A stretch of 64,000 nucleotides of DNA from NCBI GenBank assembly GCA_021841025.1, contig JAKBWA010000070.1, positions 17,385-81,384 on the forward strand, given 5' to 3'. The notes below the pieces were generated by a model, which did no database searches, was not told the DNA's origin, and saw nothing but the letters and a program-made list of their open reading frames with translations. Of this stretch, positions 17,013-25,892 are shown one piece after another. How positions within the stretch are numbered: the stretch's first letter is position 1; every line of letters begins with the position of its first letter. The translations under genes were made by a program, and so were the position numbers. Source of the stretch: Bacillota bacterium (lineage in GTDB: Bacteria; Bacillota; Sulfobacillia; Sulfobacillales; Sulfobacillaceae).

Positions 17013-18575
17013 GTGAGAAGAATTCATTGGCTGGGCAGAACCGGAATCTTGTTGCTGATCGCAGGAGGGTGTAGCGCCCTCGATTTGGGGTCGTCTCGTT
17101 ATGTCATGATGCCACAGATTTCACCGGAGAATTTTAAGATCCCTGGTGCCTTAGGCCCTTATTCCACGTTCGCCAATCATGGCTATGAATCTTTGAATAT
17201 GATTAGTCCTGTTATTCCCCAGCCTTATGATGCTGTTGCCCCTCCCGGATTTCTGGGGGTGCAATTTGTACGAGATAGTCCCAGAAATCTGGCTTTGGAT
17301 CATTTTCGTTTGACCGTATCGGATCCAAAGGGAAAAGTGGCGACAGGAAAAATCATATACACAGCGAACGGGTTTGTAGGCGTGCGCCCAATCCGAGAAT
17401 TGGTTGTAGGATCTTACCGGGTTCGATTTGTCGCTCCGGGATTTCAAACTCCCGTGTCCGTTTGGCAGATCCGGGTGAAAAGATGGAAGAGGAATAAATG
17501 GAAAAAATTGCGGCCTTATGAAGCGAACGCCTCGAAACCCTCATATTTAAATGCCTTAAACACCTTGCGTGCTGGGCTTAATGAACCTCCTGTGGTATGG
17601 AGCCCGTCATTAGCGTTAGCTAGTGCCGCTCATGTCCGTTATATCAGGAAAAACGGTTATAACTCACCCTCTTTTCATGTGGAAACACATTTAAGACCGG
17701 GTTTTACCGGAACCAAGCCGTGGGACCGGGATATGACTTTTGGCTGGCAAAGTCCATTGGATGGTGAGGTCGGCATAGAATGGAGCCATCCCGAAATTCC
17801 GTTGCGAGTGATCCAAAATCTCACCGATACGGTATTTCACCGCCTGGCCCTTCTCTCTCCCAATGTGGTGGCCGTGGGAGCGGGGCAAATAGCCGGTGTC
17901 AACGGATCTACGGTCATGGATTTGGGTTTTGGATACCGTCCAGCTTTGCCCTATGCTGTCGTGTATCCCTTTCCAGGGCAATGGGGAGTGCCGACGGGGT
18001 GGACTGATATAGAAAATCCGGATCCCGTATCAGAAGGGTCAAGAAAACAGTTTGGCTATCCTATTACGGTGGATTTTCCGACAGTCGCCCGTTTAATGAA
18101 TGTGCATGTTCTCTTGCGGCAGGCCAGTGCGGCTATTCCTGCGGTTATTGATGATCCCGGGGAAAATGGCATGGATTGGAATCAATTAGGCATTGTGCCG
18201 TCGCACCCATTGTGGCCCGCCATGCGATATGATGTGTCCGTCACGGCGCAAGCACAGTTTAGTAACCAGAAACAACATCAGATTCATTTGACGTGGCATT
18301 TTACCACCGGGGGCCGTGATGAATCCGTAGCGGCCAATGTCTTGAAAACTCAAGATAAACTGAGTGTTTCTGTGGTCCAGGCGGGAACAGGCATGCCTAT
18401 TCAAAACGAGGCACTTCAGATTTATGCTGCCGGAAAACACTCGAAGCCTTATGTCCTCGGCCAAGCTTTCACCAATGCGCAAGGAATAATGACGTGTTTT
18501 TTGCCTCCGCCCCGCATTGGTGAAATTGTGGACGTTGTGACCGCGGCAGGCAACAGTACGCAGTTTAGGTGGTGA
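17013..18575 (+). CDS. Lipoprotein with a CAP/SCP-like domain
   Basis: The 520-residue protein starts with a lipoprotein signal (lipobox 'AGGC' at about 17-20). An N-terminal beta-rich part (about 60-170) reads like an Ig-like or carboxypeptidase-regulatory fold ('LDHFRLTVSDPKGKVATG'). A CAP/SCP-like segment starts near 'LNALNTLRAGLNEPPVVW' (about 180) with 'LASAAHVRYIRKNGYN' and 'FHVETH', as in bacterial YkwD-type proteins. The C-terminus (about 440-520) is another beta domain. CAP proteins act outside the cell, but their chemistry is mostly unknown. Start is GTG at 17013 after AAAGAGATCGG. It precedes the alpha/beta hydrolase by about 50 bases on the same strand. Confidence 0.72.
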   Translation: MRRIHWLGRTGILLLIAGGCSALDLGSSRYVMMPQISPENFKIPGALGPYSTFANHGYESLNMISPVIPQPYDAVAPPGFLGVQFVRDSPRNLALDHFRLTVSDPKGKVATGKIIYTANGFVGVRPIRELVVGSYRVRFVAPGFQTPVSVWQIRVKRWKRNKWKKLRPYEANASKPSYLNALNTLRAGLNEPPVVWSPSLALASAAHVRYIRKNGYNSPSFHVETHLRPGFTGTKPWDRDMTFGWQSPLDGEVGIEWSHPEIPLRVIQNLTDTVFHRLALLSPNVVAVGAGQIAGVNGSTVMDLGFGYRPALPYAVVYPFPGQWGVPTGWTDIENPDPVSEGSRKQFGYPITVDFPTVARLMNVHVLLRQASAAIPAVIDDPGENGMDWNQLGIVPSHPLWPAMRYDVSVTAQAQFSNQKQHQIHLTWHFTTGGRDESVAANVLKTQDKLSVSVVQAGTGMPIQNEALQIYAAGKHSKPYVLGQAFTNAQGIMTCFLPPPRIGEIVDVVTAAGNSTQFRW

Positions 18576-18623
18576 ATTTCGATTAAACTCTCCGATATCA
18601 GAAAACGAGTCACAACCATCACT

Positions 18624-19436
18624 ATGCGAGGGCGTCGTGTGCGCCTGGCCTGGTCTTTGTGGCCAGGAACTGAGGAAAAAACTTGGGTATTTATTCATGG
18701 AATGGGGTCTTCTCGCTGGGCCTTTGCTGAGCTTCTGGAAAGATACCCCGTAACCGGACAATATCTCGCTGTCGATCTGCCAGGTTTTGGAGATTCTCAG
18801 TTGCCTCGATTTACTCAAAGCCTTGAGGATTTTACCGACGCTTTGCACCAATTGATAAGGCAGTTGGATTTAAATAAACCTGTGTTAGTCGGGCATTCTT
18901 TTGGAGGCATGGTAGCCGGAGAGTTGGTGAGTTATTATCCTAAGGAAGCAGGGGGATTGGTTCTTGTCGCCAGTGCCGGATATTTTCCGCCTCGCAATGC
19001 GATGAAGACGTTGCCCTGGCCTTGGCTGAACCGCATAGGGATTTTGGCAAGCAGTGTGGATATATACGGCAATCAGATATTAAGGGCGTTAGGTCTCAAT
19101 CCCGCAAGCATTCCTGCAGAGGTGCGCCAGAGGATGCGCTGGGGGTGGCGAAGAGCTCGGGAGATGGCGCGAATGCGGCAGTTTTATGATGCGCCGCAAT
19201 TTGTCTCCCGGATTGTCGAAAGTCAAGTGCCGACAGTGGCAATTCACGGAGAAAATGATATTCTCTTTCCGTTGCCCGAGGTGCTCAAGAGGGTGAATTC
19301 GGCTTTTCCCGTATTAGTTCTGCCGGGGGCCGGTCATCTTCCCTATGATTACGATTTGCCAGGGTTTGTCAGTCTGTTGCAGAAAGCCGAGAAGATAATC
19401 GAGAAGGAGAATGAGAAGAGAGCGCGAAGCGATTGA
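18624..19436 (+). CDS. Alpha/beta-fold hydrolase
   Basis: The 270-residue product has the order of an alpha/beta hydrolase: oxyanion strand 'WVFIHGMGSSRWAF', 'VDLPGFGDSQLP', nucleophile elbow 'LVGHSFGGMVAGEL' (Ser in GHSFGG), acid residue region 'AIHGENDILFP' and final His in 'PGAGHLPYDYD'. The substrate is unknown. The ATG at 18624 has no ribosome-binding site. The coding pattern seems to start earlier: AGGTGG at the end of the previous gene lies nine bases before an in-frame ATT (18582), which would give an N-terminus of 'KLSDIRKRVTTIT'. It could be translated by coupling to the CAP lipoprotein gene. Confidence 0.82.
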   Translation: MRGRRVRLAWSLWPGTEEKTWVFIHGMGSSRWAFAELLERYPVTGQYLAVDLPGFGDSQLPRFTQSLEDFTDALHQLIRQLDLNKPVLVGHSFGGMVAGELVSYYPKEAGGLVLVASAGYFPPRNAMKTLPWPWLNRIGILASSVDIYGNQILRALGLNPASIPAEVRQRMRWGWRRAREMARMRQFYDAPQFVSRIVESQVPTVAIHGENDILFPLPEVLKRVNSAFPVLVLPGAGHLPYDYDLPGFVSLLQKAEKIIEKENEKRARSD

Positions 19437-19609
19437 GAGATCCGTTCTTTGGGCAAAAAGGCTTGAGGAGAGTAAGTCTTTTTGCAAATGGGCGTTTACT
19501 TTCGGGTATCAGGATGTCTTTGGATTGAAGCCTTCTGATTCTGAACCAAGCCGGAACTGCGGCGGGATCGGCGTCAACCTTTATCCGAAGCCGCAATTGG
19601 ATAGGGGAG

Positions 19610-19675
19610 GGTTCACGAACCCAAGGCGAGAAGCCGGCAGAATCAGCCAGCATCATCGCTAGGGGTTCGTGAACC
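19610..19675. repeat. 13-bp perfect inverted repeat between convergent genes
   Basis: GGTTCACGAACCC (19610-19622) and its exact complement GGGTTCGTGAACC (19663-19675) flank 40 bases. Each arm is itself nearly palindromic (GGTTC-N2-GAACC). It sits between the hydrolase gene and the S9 peptidase gene, which point at each other. It could be a bidirectional hairpin or two operator-like sites. Confidence 0.7.
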
Positions 19676-19685
19676 TGTGGGACGT

Positions 19686-21707
19686 TTAGAGATATTCTTT
19701 TAGCCAATCCGTGAAACTGTTGAGACGAAAAATTCTATGCCAAGGTTTGCCGTTGCGGCTCATACCGTGAAATTCGCCAGGATAGCGAATGAATTTCACG
19801 GGGGCCTTATTCAGGTATTTAACGGCCGTATAAAGAATTTCACCTTGTTCGATGGGACAGCGTAAATCGCCTTCTTGGTGTTCGATCAACAAGGGGGTCG
19901 TGATATTTTCCACATAAGTAATGGGACTTTGACGGCGGTACCAGGCGTCATCAGCCTGCCATGGCGCCACGCCTGCCCGGCGCATCCAATGCCAGCCTCC
20001 GTCTCCTGTGCCGACCATAGCTTTCCAGTCTACCACAGAGCGCATGGTGATGGCGGCTTTGAAGCGGTTTGTATGACTCACAATCCAGTTGGTCATAAAG
20101 CCGCCGTAAGACCCTCCTGCTACAGCCAGTCTCTGTTTATCAATCCAGGGGTACTTCTCTAAAGCTGTGTCAAGACCCGCCATAATATCTTCGTAGTCGA
20201 GATGGCCCCACTCTTTTTGAATGGCCCGGCAAAAATCACGGCCATATCCTTGAGATCCGCGAGGGTTGGTGTAGATCACGGCGTAACCGTGTTGGGCCAA
20301 CCACTGGAACTCCAGAAAGAAGCTGTCGGCATACATCATCATAGGCCCGCCATGAATGGCGAGGACTGCAGGATATTTTCTTTCGTCTTTTTGATCTTTC
20401 TCTTCGCTGAGGCCGACGGGAGGAAGGACCCACCCGTCGATTTCGGGACCTTCGGGGGCTCGACAGTGAAAACGTCGGGGGGAAGAGAGCTGGATTGATC
20501 GCAATAGCCCCTGGTTGGGGTTTGTCAGCTGAGCCGGTTCGGTCGGCAGTGAAGAGAAGTCCAGCCATACGAGCTGGGAGGGATTGGTTGGCGTGTTCAT
20601 GGCTAATATTGCTAAAGAGCGGTGAGGATCCACATCATAACTATAATAGGCGTGAGATCCTCTGGTTAAGAGTTCGACGGTGTCATGTTGCCAATCGATA
20701 CGAGCCAGTTGCACGGTCCCCTTGTCGCTGGTCAAAGAAAAAATGTGGCTTCCGTCGTGATCAAAACACAAAGGATTGCTAGCTGGCCCCAGCATATCGG
20801 ACAGCGATTCATCGGCGAAAGGACGATCCCAATTCGGAGCAATCCGACGGTAGTTTTCTGGCTGGTCGAGCGGGATGACGAATAATGAAGGATTATCGTA
20901 ACCGAGATCTTCCGTGTGCGATCCAATAAAGAAGAGATGCGATCCTTCTGGATGGACACAAGGCGAATAGGCATTGATTCCTTTCCCCGAAAGTCTCTGG
21001 GGTGTTGAGCGGCTCTCGCTAACGTTCAGGGAATAGATGTGTTGTTCGAAGGGCTCCCGGTCATAGTCGTCGCCATAACGAGAAGTGAAGAAGAGGCGAA
21101 GCCCATCGGGAGAAATTGCTAGCTGAGAGTGGCGGTAAGGGCCAAATGTCAGTTGTACCGGTTCTTGGCTGAGGTCTCGGCTGAGAGCAACAATATGAGG
21201 CCTTCGGTTGCCATAAAAGCCGACTCCGTCCATTTTGTGAGCTAGCTCGGTAATGACTTTAACATCCTGGTTGAATTTCACGTATTCGTCTTGGGTTTCA
21301 GGGGAATTTTCTTTCCGGATACCGTCTTCAGTGAGAAAAGCGGTGGCATAAAGCGTGAAAGAGTCTGGAGCCCAAATAAAGGAGTCGATCCCCCCGTCGA
21401 TGAAGGTGAGTTGCTGGGCTTCTCCTCCCTGGGTCGGCATGATCCAAATCTGGTCCTGATTGCTACGCTTCGAGATGAAGGCCAGCCATTGGCCGTCGGG
21501 TGAAAAACGGGGAGAATGATCCTTAGGTCCTTGGGTGAAGAGTACGGGATCTTTTCCCTTCCAGATTTGCATAATATGAGTCTGGTAGCCATTAGTTACG
21601 CGGTCGGCCTGATTTTCCACGTAAACTGCCAGGTTCTTGCCCGGGCAAATGTGGATGTCTCCTCCGAGCTTGAACTGGAAGAGATCGTCAAGCATTATAT
21701 GTTTCAT
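19686..21707 (-). CDS. S9-family peptidase (acylaminoacyl-peptidase/prolyl-oligopeptidase type)
   Basis: The 673-residue protein has an N-terminal beta-propeller (about 1-400; blade motifs such as 'SPRFSPDGQWLAFIS') and a C-terminal alpha/beta-hydrolase peptidase domain. The catalytic triad is Ser533 in 'AGGSYGGFMTNW', Asp614 in 'HQEGDLRCP' and His647 in 'YPGEFHGMSRNG'. S9 enzymes cleave short peptides or N-acylated amino acids from peptides. No signal peptide is visible, so it is probably cytoplasmic. The ATG at 21707 has AAGGGGG eight bases upstream, better than the longer frame starting at 21755. With tricorn and Pcp it gives the region a peptide-breakdown theme. Confidence 0.9.
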   Translation of the reverse strand: MKHIMLDDLFQFKLGGDIHICPGKNLAVYVENQADRVTNGYQTHIMQIWKGKDPVLFTQGPKDHSPRFSPDGQWLAFISKRSNQDQIWIMPTQGGEAQQLTFIDGGIDSFIWAPDSFTLYATAFLTEDGIRKENSPETQDEYVKFNQDVKVITELAHKMDGVGFYGNRRPHIVALSRDLSQEPVQLTFGPYRHSQLAISPDGLRLFFTSRYGDDYDREPFEQHIYSLNVSESRSTPQRLSGKGINAYSPCVHPEGSHLFFIGSHTEDLGYDNPSLFVIPLDQPENYRRIAPNWDRPFADESLSDMLGPASNPLCFDHDGSHIFSLTSDKGTVQLARIDWQHDTVELLTRGSHAYYSYDVDPHRSLAILAMNTPTNPSQLVWLDFSSLPTEPAQLTNPNQGLLRSIQLSSPRRFHCRAPEGPEIDGWVLPPVGLSEEKDQKDERKYPAVLAIHGGPMMMYADSFFLEFQWLAQHGYAVIYTNPRGSQGYGRDFCRAIQKEWGHLDYEDIMAGLDTALEKYPWIDKQRLAVAGGSYGGFMTNWIVSHTNRFKAAITMRSVVDWKAMVGTGDGGWHWMRRAGVAPWQADDAWYRRQSPITYVENITTPLLIEHQEGDLRCPIEQGEILYTAVKYLNKAPVKFIRYPGEFHGMSRNGKPWHRIFRLNSFTDWLKEYL

Positions 21708-21912
21708 TCGGTAGCCCCCTTGGCAAAAATTATGTAAGATTTTAGTGCTATACATCCTCTTACGACTATATCACGGCAAGAGTTCCCTGGACCCGTGTTG
21801 TGGCGCTTTTCAAGAGGCCCGAGAGTCTTCTCAGATCACGGCATTATCTTCTACGCACAACCCAAGCTTTGTTACAATAGAGGCAAGGACTGAGGCGGGA
21901 GGGGAAGACACA

Positions 21913-22401
21913 GTGCGGGTCAAACCCGAAGGAATGAAAGCTGCTTCGGTTGCGGTCTTGGTTTTCCACGAACAAGGGCAATGGTGGACTTTGATTATTC
22001 AGCGTCCATCATGGATGCGCGAACATCCTGCCGAGTTGGCCTTTCCCGGTGGCAAAAGAGATGCAGCTGACAAAACTTTGTGGGAGACAGCGCAACGGGA
22101 AACTCAAGAAGAAGTCGGTATATCTCTTTGCACTTCACAATGCCTCGGATGTCTTGAGCCGGTTGTCATTGCTCCCACCGGCTACTGGATATGGCCGTGG
22201 CTCGTGGGCGTTCCCGCCCGTATCGAACCCCATCCCAATTCCCATGAAGTCGTGCAAGCCCTGTGGATACGCTTGGAAAATTTGTGGAGGGCGAGTGAGA
22301 GAGGGGCTTGGGGAATGATGTATCCCACGGACGTTGGCGTTATTTGGGGTGCCAGTGCTCGCATTATTGGTCAGCTTTGTCCAGATGACAATGATACGTA
22401 A
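21913..22401 (+). CDS. Nudix hydrolase (CoA pyrophosphatase-like)
   Basis: The 162-residue product carries a Nudix box, 'GGKRDAADKTLWETAQRE' followed by 'TQEEVGI', preceded by 'REHPAELAFP'. The 'FPGGK.....D.....TA.RE..EE.G' pattern is that of the CoA pyrophosphatase (NudL/YeaB) subgroup, which cleaves CoA or related dinucleotides. I chose GTG at 21913 because GGGAGGGGAA lies just upstream; the frame stays open to 21745 but that part lacks coding character. It is divergent from the S9 peptidase gene. Confidence 0.83.
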   Translation: MRVKPEGMKAASVAVLVFHEQGQWWTLIIQRPSWMREHPAELAFPGGKRDAADKTLWETAQRETQEEVGISLCTSQCLGCLEPVVIAPTGYWIWPWLVGVPARIEPHPNSHEVVQALWIRLENLWRASERGAWGMMYPTDVGVIWGASARIIGQLCPDDNDT

Positions 22402-22697
22402 TTTTGAGGGTCGTTGTCATGATGGAGTGTCGTCTTGCGCCTTGCACGGCAAGAGGTGCCGGCAGTTGAATAGCCGAAATGGGGGGAGGGATAGGGCGCT
22501 CGTCAGTTTGCCGGGAGTTTTTTAGGCACAAGGCTTGGCATTGGAAATCTCACAACGAAGATGACTTGTGGCCCGTGGAATCGTGGCCTTTTGCCCGCTC
22601 TCTATGGTTCTGGTTCGCAGCACCCGGGGAAATAGGCCGTGACACCCCCATCGAGGCTTAATCCATTCGGTAATGGGCAATGAAGGAGGCAAGGGTT
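22402..22697. other. Gene-free interval before the racemase operon
   Basis: About 295 bases. No protein signature and no clear terminator or promoter. The open frames here have no family match. Confidence 0.4.
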
Positions 22698-23861
22698 ATG
22701 CGTCTTGAACAAGTGGTGATGCAATTTATTTCGCTCCCTTTAAAGACTCCTTTTGAGACCTCTTTCGGCATGGAGGATACCAAACGGGCCTGGCTTGTTG
22801 CCGTGACGGGCGAAGGCATTACGGGCTACGGGGAATGCGTGAGCTTCGATCAACCTTTATACACCGAGGAAACTCATGCTTCCTGCTATTATGCCATACG
22901 CGATCATATTCTTCCCCGGTTAAGAGGAGAGATAGGCCATCCCCGGGAAGTTTTCACCCGACTTCAGCAGATTCGAGGGAATTTTATGGCTAAGGCCGCA
23001 GTGGAAACGGCTATATGGGATTGGTGGGCAAAATCCCAATCGCGCCCCTTATACCAAATATTAGGAGGAGATAATAGGCGCATTCCCGTAGGGGTGGCGA
23101 TTGGCATTCAGCCGGATGTGCAACAACTGTGTCAAGCAGCAGAAGGTTTTTGGGAACAAGGTTACCGCCGGTTGAAGATAAAAATCCGCCCCCAATGGGA
23201 TGTGGAGCCTCTTGCGGCAGTGCGCCGGCATCTTGGGTCTGAGGTGCCCATCATGGCCGATGCTAATTCAGCTTACACCCTTGGTGAGGCCGATCATTTG
23301 AGGCAGCTCGATCCCTTGGGGCTGATGATGATTGAGCAGCCCTTAGCGTATGATGATATTATCGAACACGGCAAACTCGCGCAGAAGATCATCACGCCAA
23401 TTTGTTTGGATGAGTCGCTCCGTACCCTGGACAACGTGGCTCAAGCTTGGAAAATTGGTGCTTTGGGAGTAGTCAATTTGAAGCTCGGACGTGTGGGGGG
23501 ATATGTTCCCGCGCTGGCCATTGAAAAATTTGCCCGAAGCCGCCAAATTCCTTTATGGTGTGGAGGCATGCTCGAGACGGGAATAGGGCGGGCACACAAT
23601 TTGCATTTGGCGACGTTGTCCGGTTTTACCCTGCCGGGGGATACCTCTGCCAGCACCCGTTATTTTGATCATGACATTATTACGGATCCCTTTGTACTGA
23701 ATTCGGACGGGACTTTGACGGTACCTGAAAAGCCCGGGATTGGTGTATCTCCCGACATGAAAAGAATTAGGGATGTTCTGGTTTACGAGGAAGTGTTTCG
23801 TGTTCCTGCCGAATCTTTGTCAGCCGCCGCACAACACGAAAGGAGGTTCCCCGAAAGGTGA
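22698..23861 (+). CDS. Enolase-superfamily enzyme: N-acylamino-acid racemase / o-succinylbenzoate synthase type
   Basis: The 387-residue product has the OSBS/NAAAR active site: 'LKIKI' with the KxK acid/base lysine (about 163-167), metal ligands in 'IMADANSAY' (Asp), 'MIEQPL' (Glu) and 'CLDESL' (Asp), the opposite-face lysine in 'VVNLKLGRVGG', and 'WCGGMLETGIGRAHN'. Family members either make o-succinylbenzoate for menaquinone or racemise N-succinyl/acyl amino acids. No other menaquinone gene is near and an M20 deacylase follows with a 4-bp overlap, so I favour racemase. ATG 22698 has GAAGGAGG upstream. Confidence 0.85.
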   Translation: MRLEQVVMQFISLPLKTPFETSFGMEDTKRAWLVAVTGEGITGYGECVSFDQPLYTEETHASCYYAIRDHILPRLRGEIGHPREVFTRLQQIRGNFMAKAAVETAIWDWWAKSQSRPLYQILGGDNRRIPVGVAIGIQPDVQQLCQAAEGFWEQGYRRLKIKIRPQWDVEPLAAVRRHLGSEVPIMADANSAYTLGEADHLRQLDPLGLMMIEQPLAYDDIIEHGKLAQKIITPICLDESLRTLDNVAQAWKIGALGVVNLKLGRVGGYVPALAIEKFARSRQIPLWCGGMLETGIGRAHNLHLATLSGFTLPGDTSASTRYFDHDIITDPFVLNSDGTLTVPEKPGIGVSPDMKRIRDVLVYEEVFRVPAESLSAAAQHERRFPER

Positions 23862-24991
23862 TATGGGACGATGATAAATGGAAAAGGCTCTTAGGTGATC
23901 TCGTTCAGATAGAGTCTCCTTCAGGATTTATGGAGGGAATTGAAAAGGTTGACCAACGTATTGTGAATGAGTTATCTGCTGTGGGCTTGCAACATCGTTT
24001 TCATGCGAGTGACAAAGGACCGATTCTTGAGATCTTTCGGGAAGTTGAAGGGAAAAGAGGAGCACTTGTGCTAGGTCATGCCGATACTGTGTGGCCTTTG
24101 GGCACACTGGAACAAAGACCCTTTCGTGACGAAGGGAACCATCTGTACGGTCCGGGTGTGTTGGACATGAAGGCCGGTTTGGTCCTTGGTGTTGCGGCCA
24201 TAAAAGATCTGGCAGCTAAGACGCCTTTTTGCTGGTTGATTACTCCAGATGAGGAAATTGGCAGTGAGGTGAGCTTGCGAATTATTCAAAAACGCGCACG
24301 CGAGGCATCAGTGACCTTAGTTTTGGAACCGGGGGGTGAAGATGGCGCTTTAAAAATTGGCCGATCCGGAGTGGGAAATTACCGAATGATAATTTCCGGA
24401 CGGGAAAGCCATGCGGGATTGGACCCCGAGCAAGGAGCCAGTGCCATTAGGGAATTGGCACAGCAAATATTATGGCTCCATAGTTTGGAAAACCGGGTTC
24501 TGGGTACGACCATCAATGTCGGGGTAGTAAAAGGCGGCATCCGCCCTAACGTGATAGCGGGTTCGGCAGAGGCTTTAATTGACATTCGAGTGCGGACGAA
24601 AAAAGAAAGAAACCGTCTTGAACAGCTATTGAGTGCACCGCCAAAGTTCGACAGCCGGGTTCGGATTGAATACCACGGATCTTTTTCGAGACCTCCCATG
24701 GATCACAACAGCCGCAGTGAGGATTGGTTTGGTCTGGCCAAACAAATTTGGGAGAGGATCAGTGGCAAAGACTTGTCCGGGGTAAATGTCGGGGGAGCCA
24801 GCGACGGCAATTTCACGGCGAAACTCTCACCGACCCTAGACGGGCTCGGGGCCGTGGGTGAAGGGGCGCATGCCCCCCATGAGCATGTCCGGTGGGAGTT
24901 TATGAAATGGCGCTACGCCTTGTTAAAAGCACTAATGGAACAAGCTGAGGACGATGAAAAAGATGAGGATTTACGCGCTAATTGGACCTAG
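23858..24991 (+). CDS. M20-family metallopeptidase/deacylase (carboxypeptidase G2-like)
   Basis: The 377-residue product has the M20 di-zinc site: 'LGHADTVWPLG' (His, Asp), 'GPGVLDMKAG' (bridging Asp), 'TPDEEIGS' (catalytic Glu and metal Glu), 'LVLEPGGEDG', and 'GEGAHAPHEHV' (last His). The insert dimerisation domain is also there ('SGRESHAGLDPEQGA'). M20 enzymes remove an acyl group or C-terminal glutamate. GTG 23858 overlaps the racemase stop by four bases (GTGA), so the two are co-translated. A likely joint job is to racemise and then deacylate N-acyl amino acids, as described for the Geobacillus-type N-succinyl D-to-L conversion. The acyl group is not known here. Confidence 0.86.
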   Translation: MIWDDDKWKRLLGDLVQIESPSGFMEGIEKVDQRIVNELSAVGLQHRFHASDKGPILEIFREVEGKRGALVLGHADTVWPLGTLEQRPFRDEGNHLYGPGVLDMKAGLVLGVAAIKDLAAKTPFCWLITPDEEIGSEVSLRIIQKRAREASVTLVLEPGGEDGALKIGRSGVGNYRMIISGRESHAGLDPEQGASAIRELAQQILWLHSLENRVLGTTINVGVVKGGIRPNVIAGSAEALIDIRVRTKKERNRLEQLLSAPPKFDSRVRIEYHGSFSRPPMDHNSRSEDWFGLAKQIWERISGKDLSGVNVGGASDGNFTAKLSPTLDGLGAVGEGAHAPHEHVRWEFMKWRYALLKALMEQAEDDEKDEDLRANWT

Positions 24992-25892
24992 CGGAACGGG
25001 AAAGAGTCACCGCGCCTCGATGGTGGCCATGGAAAAGAATGTGGAAGCCATCATCGATGATGGCTTATTGATCACAGGCGGGAGAATTGTAGCGGGGTAT
25101 TCCGCCAAGAGAGAGTCGACGCGCATAGCCGCAGTCAAACGGGCAATTTTTTTAGATCCCCACCATGCTTCGGAGGTGAGGGAAGCCATGAACAACTTGC
25201 AGTTGAATGCTGTGCTGATTTTGGGCACCTCGATGAATATGATTCGCCACATTACGGATGCCCTGCATTTGGATTTCAATGCGGTCACGTGGATTCCGAT
25301 TGAAACCGTCAGCTCTTTGGAAGAACGGGATTTGGCAAAAAAAATTCGCCAACAACAAGGCAAACATGTGATTCCTGCGCCGACCATGGAAGTGCGCAAG
25401 AGTTTTTCAGGTTATCTGATTGATCCGTTGCGCTTTATCTTTAACCGCAAGGGTCGGTCAGTTTTGGTGGAAAAATCGATTGTACGCCCGACGTATTCCG
25501 GACTCGGGCGGTTCTACATTTCAGACACGGTAATAACGGCCATTGTGGTTCATGCGGCGTGCCAGCACCCGGGAGTATTTTCCGTCTACCGGGTCACGGT
25601 TCATACTACTTCAGCCGGCCTCAGCATTTCACTGGAAATCGATGCAATTTCCCGAGTCAGGCTGTTTGAAATGCTCGAAGACGTGCAAAATCAAATTCGC
25701 CGGGCGGTGGAAGACATGACAGCCTTAAATGTGTTAGTGCTTGATGTGGAAGCCAGACATTGCTGGCCCCGCCCGGCCGAGACCTCGGGCACGGTCAACC
25801 AGGAGCCGTCCGATAAAGGGTCGTGTGATGGGCTTTCAAAAAATGAAGGAGGAGGGCAATATGCCACAGCGCGTATTGGTCGTGGACGATGA
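24954..25892 (+). CDS. P-loop ATPase with C-terminal Asp23/Gls24-like domain
   Basis: The 312-residue product begins with a Walker A loop 'GPSGTGKSH' at about residues 10-18, then 'AIIDDGLLI', 'TRIAAVKRAIFLD' and 'LILGTSMNMIRHI', consistent with a compact P-loop NTPase up to about residue 110. A conserved 'KHVIPAPTMEVRKSFSGYL' links to a C-terminal part (about 165-270) with the beta-strand and helix pattern of Asp23/Gls24 envelope-stress proteins ('VYRVTVHTTSAGLSISLEI'). Similar genes exist in Clostridia-type genomes but no function is established to my knowledge. It overlaps the M20 gene by 38 bases and phoP by 32, so it links the racemase operon to the phosphate regulon. The tail after residue 275 looks unstructured. 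Confidence 0.72.
   Translation: MKKMRIYALIGPSGTGKSHRASMVAMEKNVEAIIDDGLLITGGRIVAGYSAKRESTRIAAVKRAIFLDPHHASEVREAMNNLQLNAVLILGTSMNMIRHITDALHLDFNAVTWIPIETVSSLEERDLAKKIRQQQGKHVIPAPTMEVRKSFSGYLIDPLRFIFNRKGRSVLVEKSIVRPTYSGLGRFYISDTVITAIVVHAACQHPGVFSVYRVTVHTTSAGLSISLEIDAISRVRLFEMLEDVQNQIRRAVEDMTALNVLVLDVEARHCWPRPAETSGTVNQEPSDKGSCDGLSKNEGGGQYATARIGRGR

Noticed and set aside
19609..19676. LexA/SOS boxes
   Set aside because: The Bacillus box is CGAAC-N4-GTTCG; these are GGTTC-N2-GAACC, opposite in orientation, and lie at gene ends rather than promoters.
22402..22697. T-box leader before the racemase operon
   Set aside because: Some GTGG and GGAA segments are present, but the conserved T-box core and terminator are missing.
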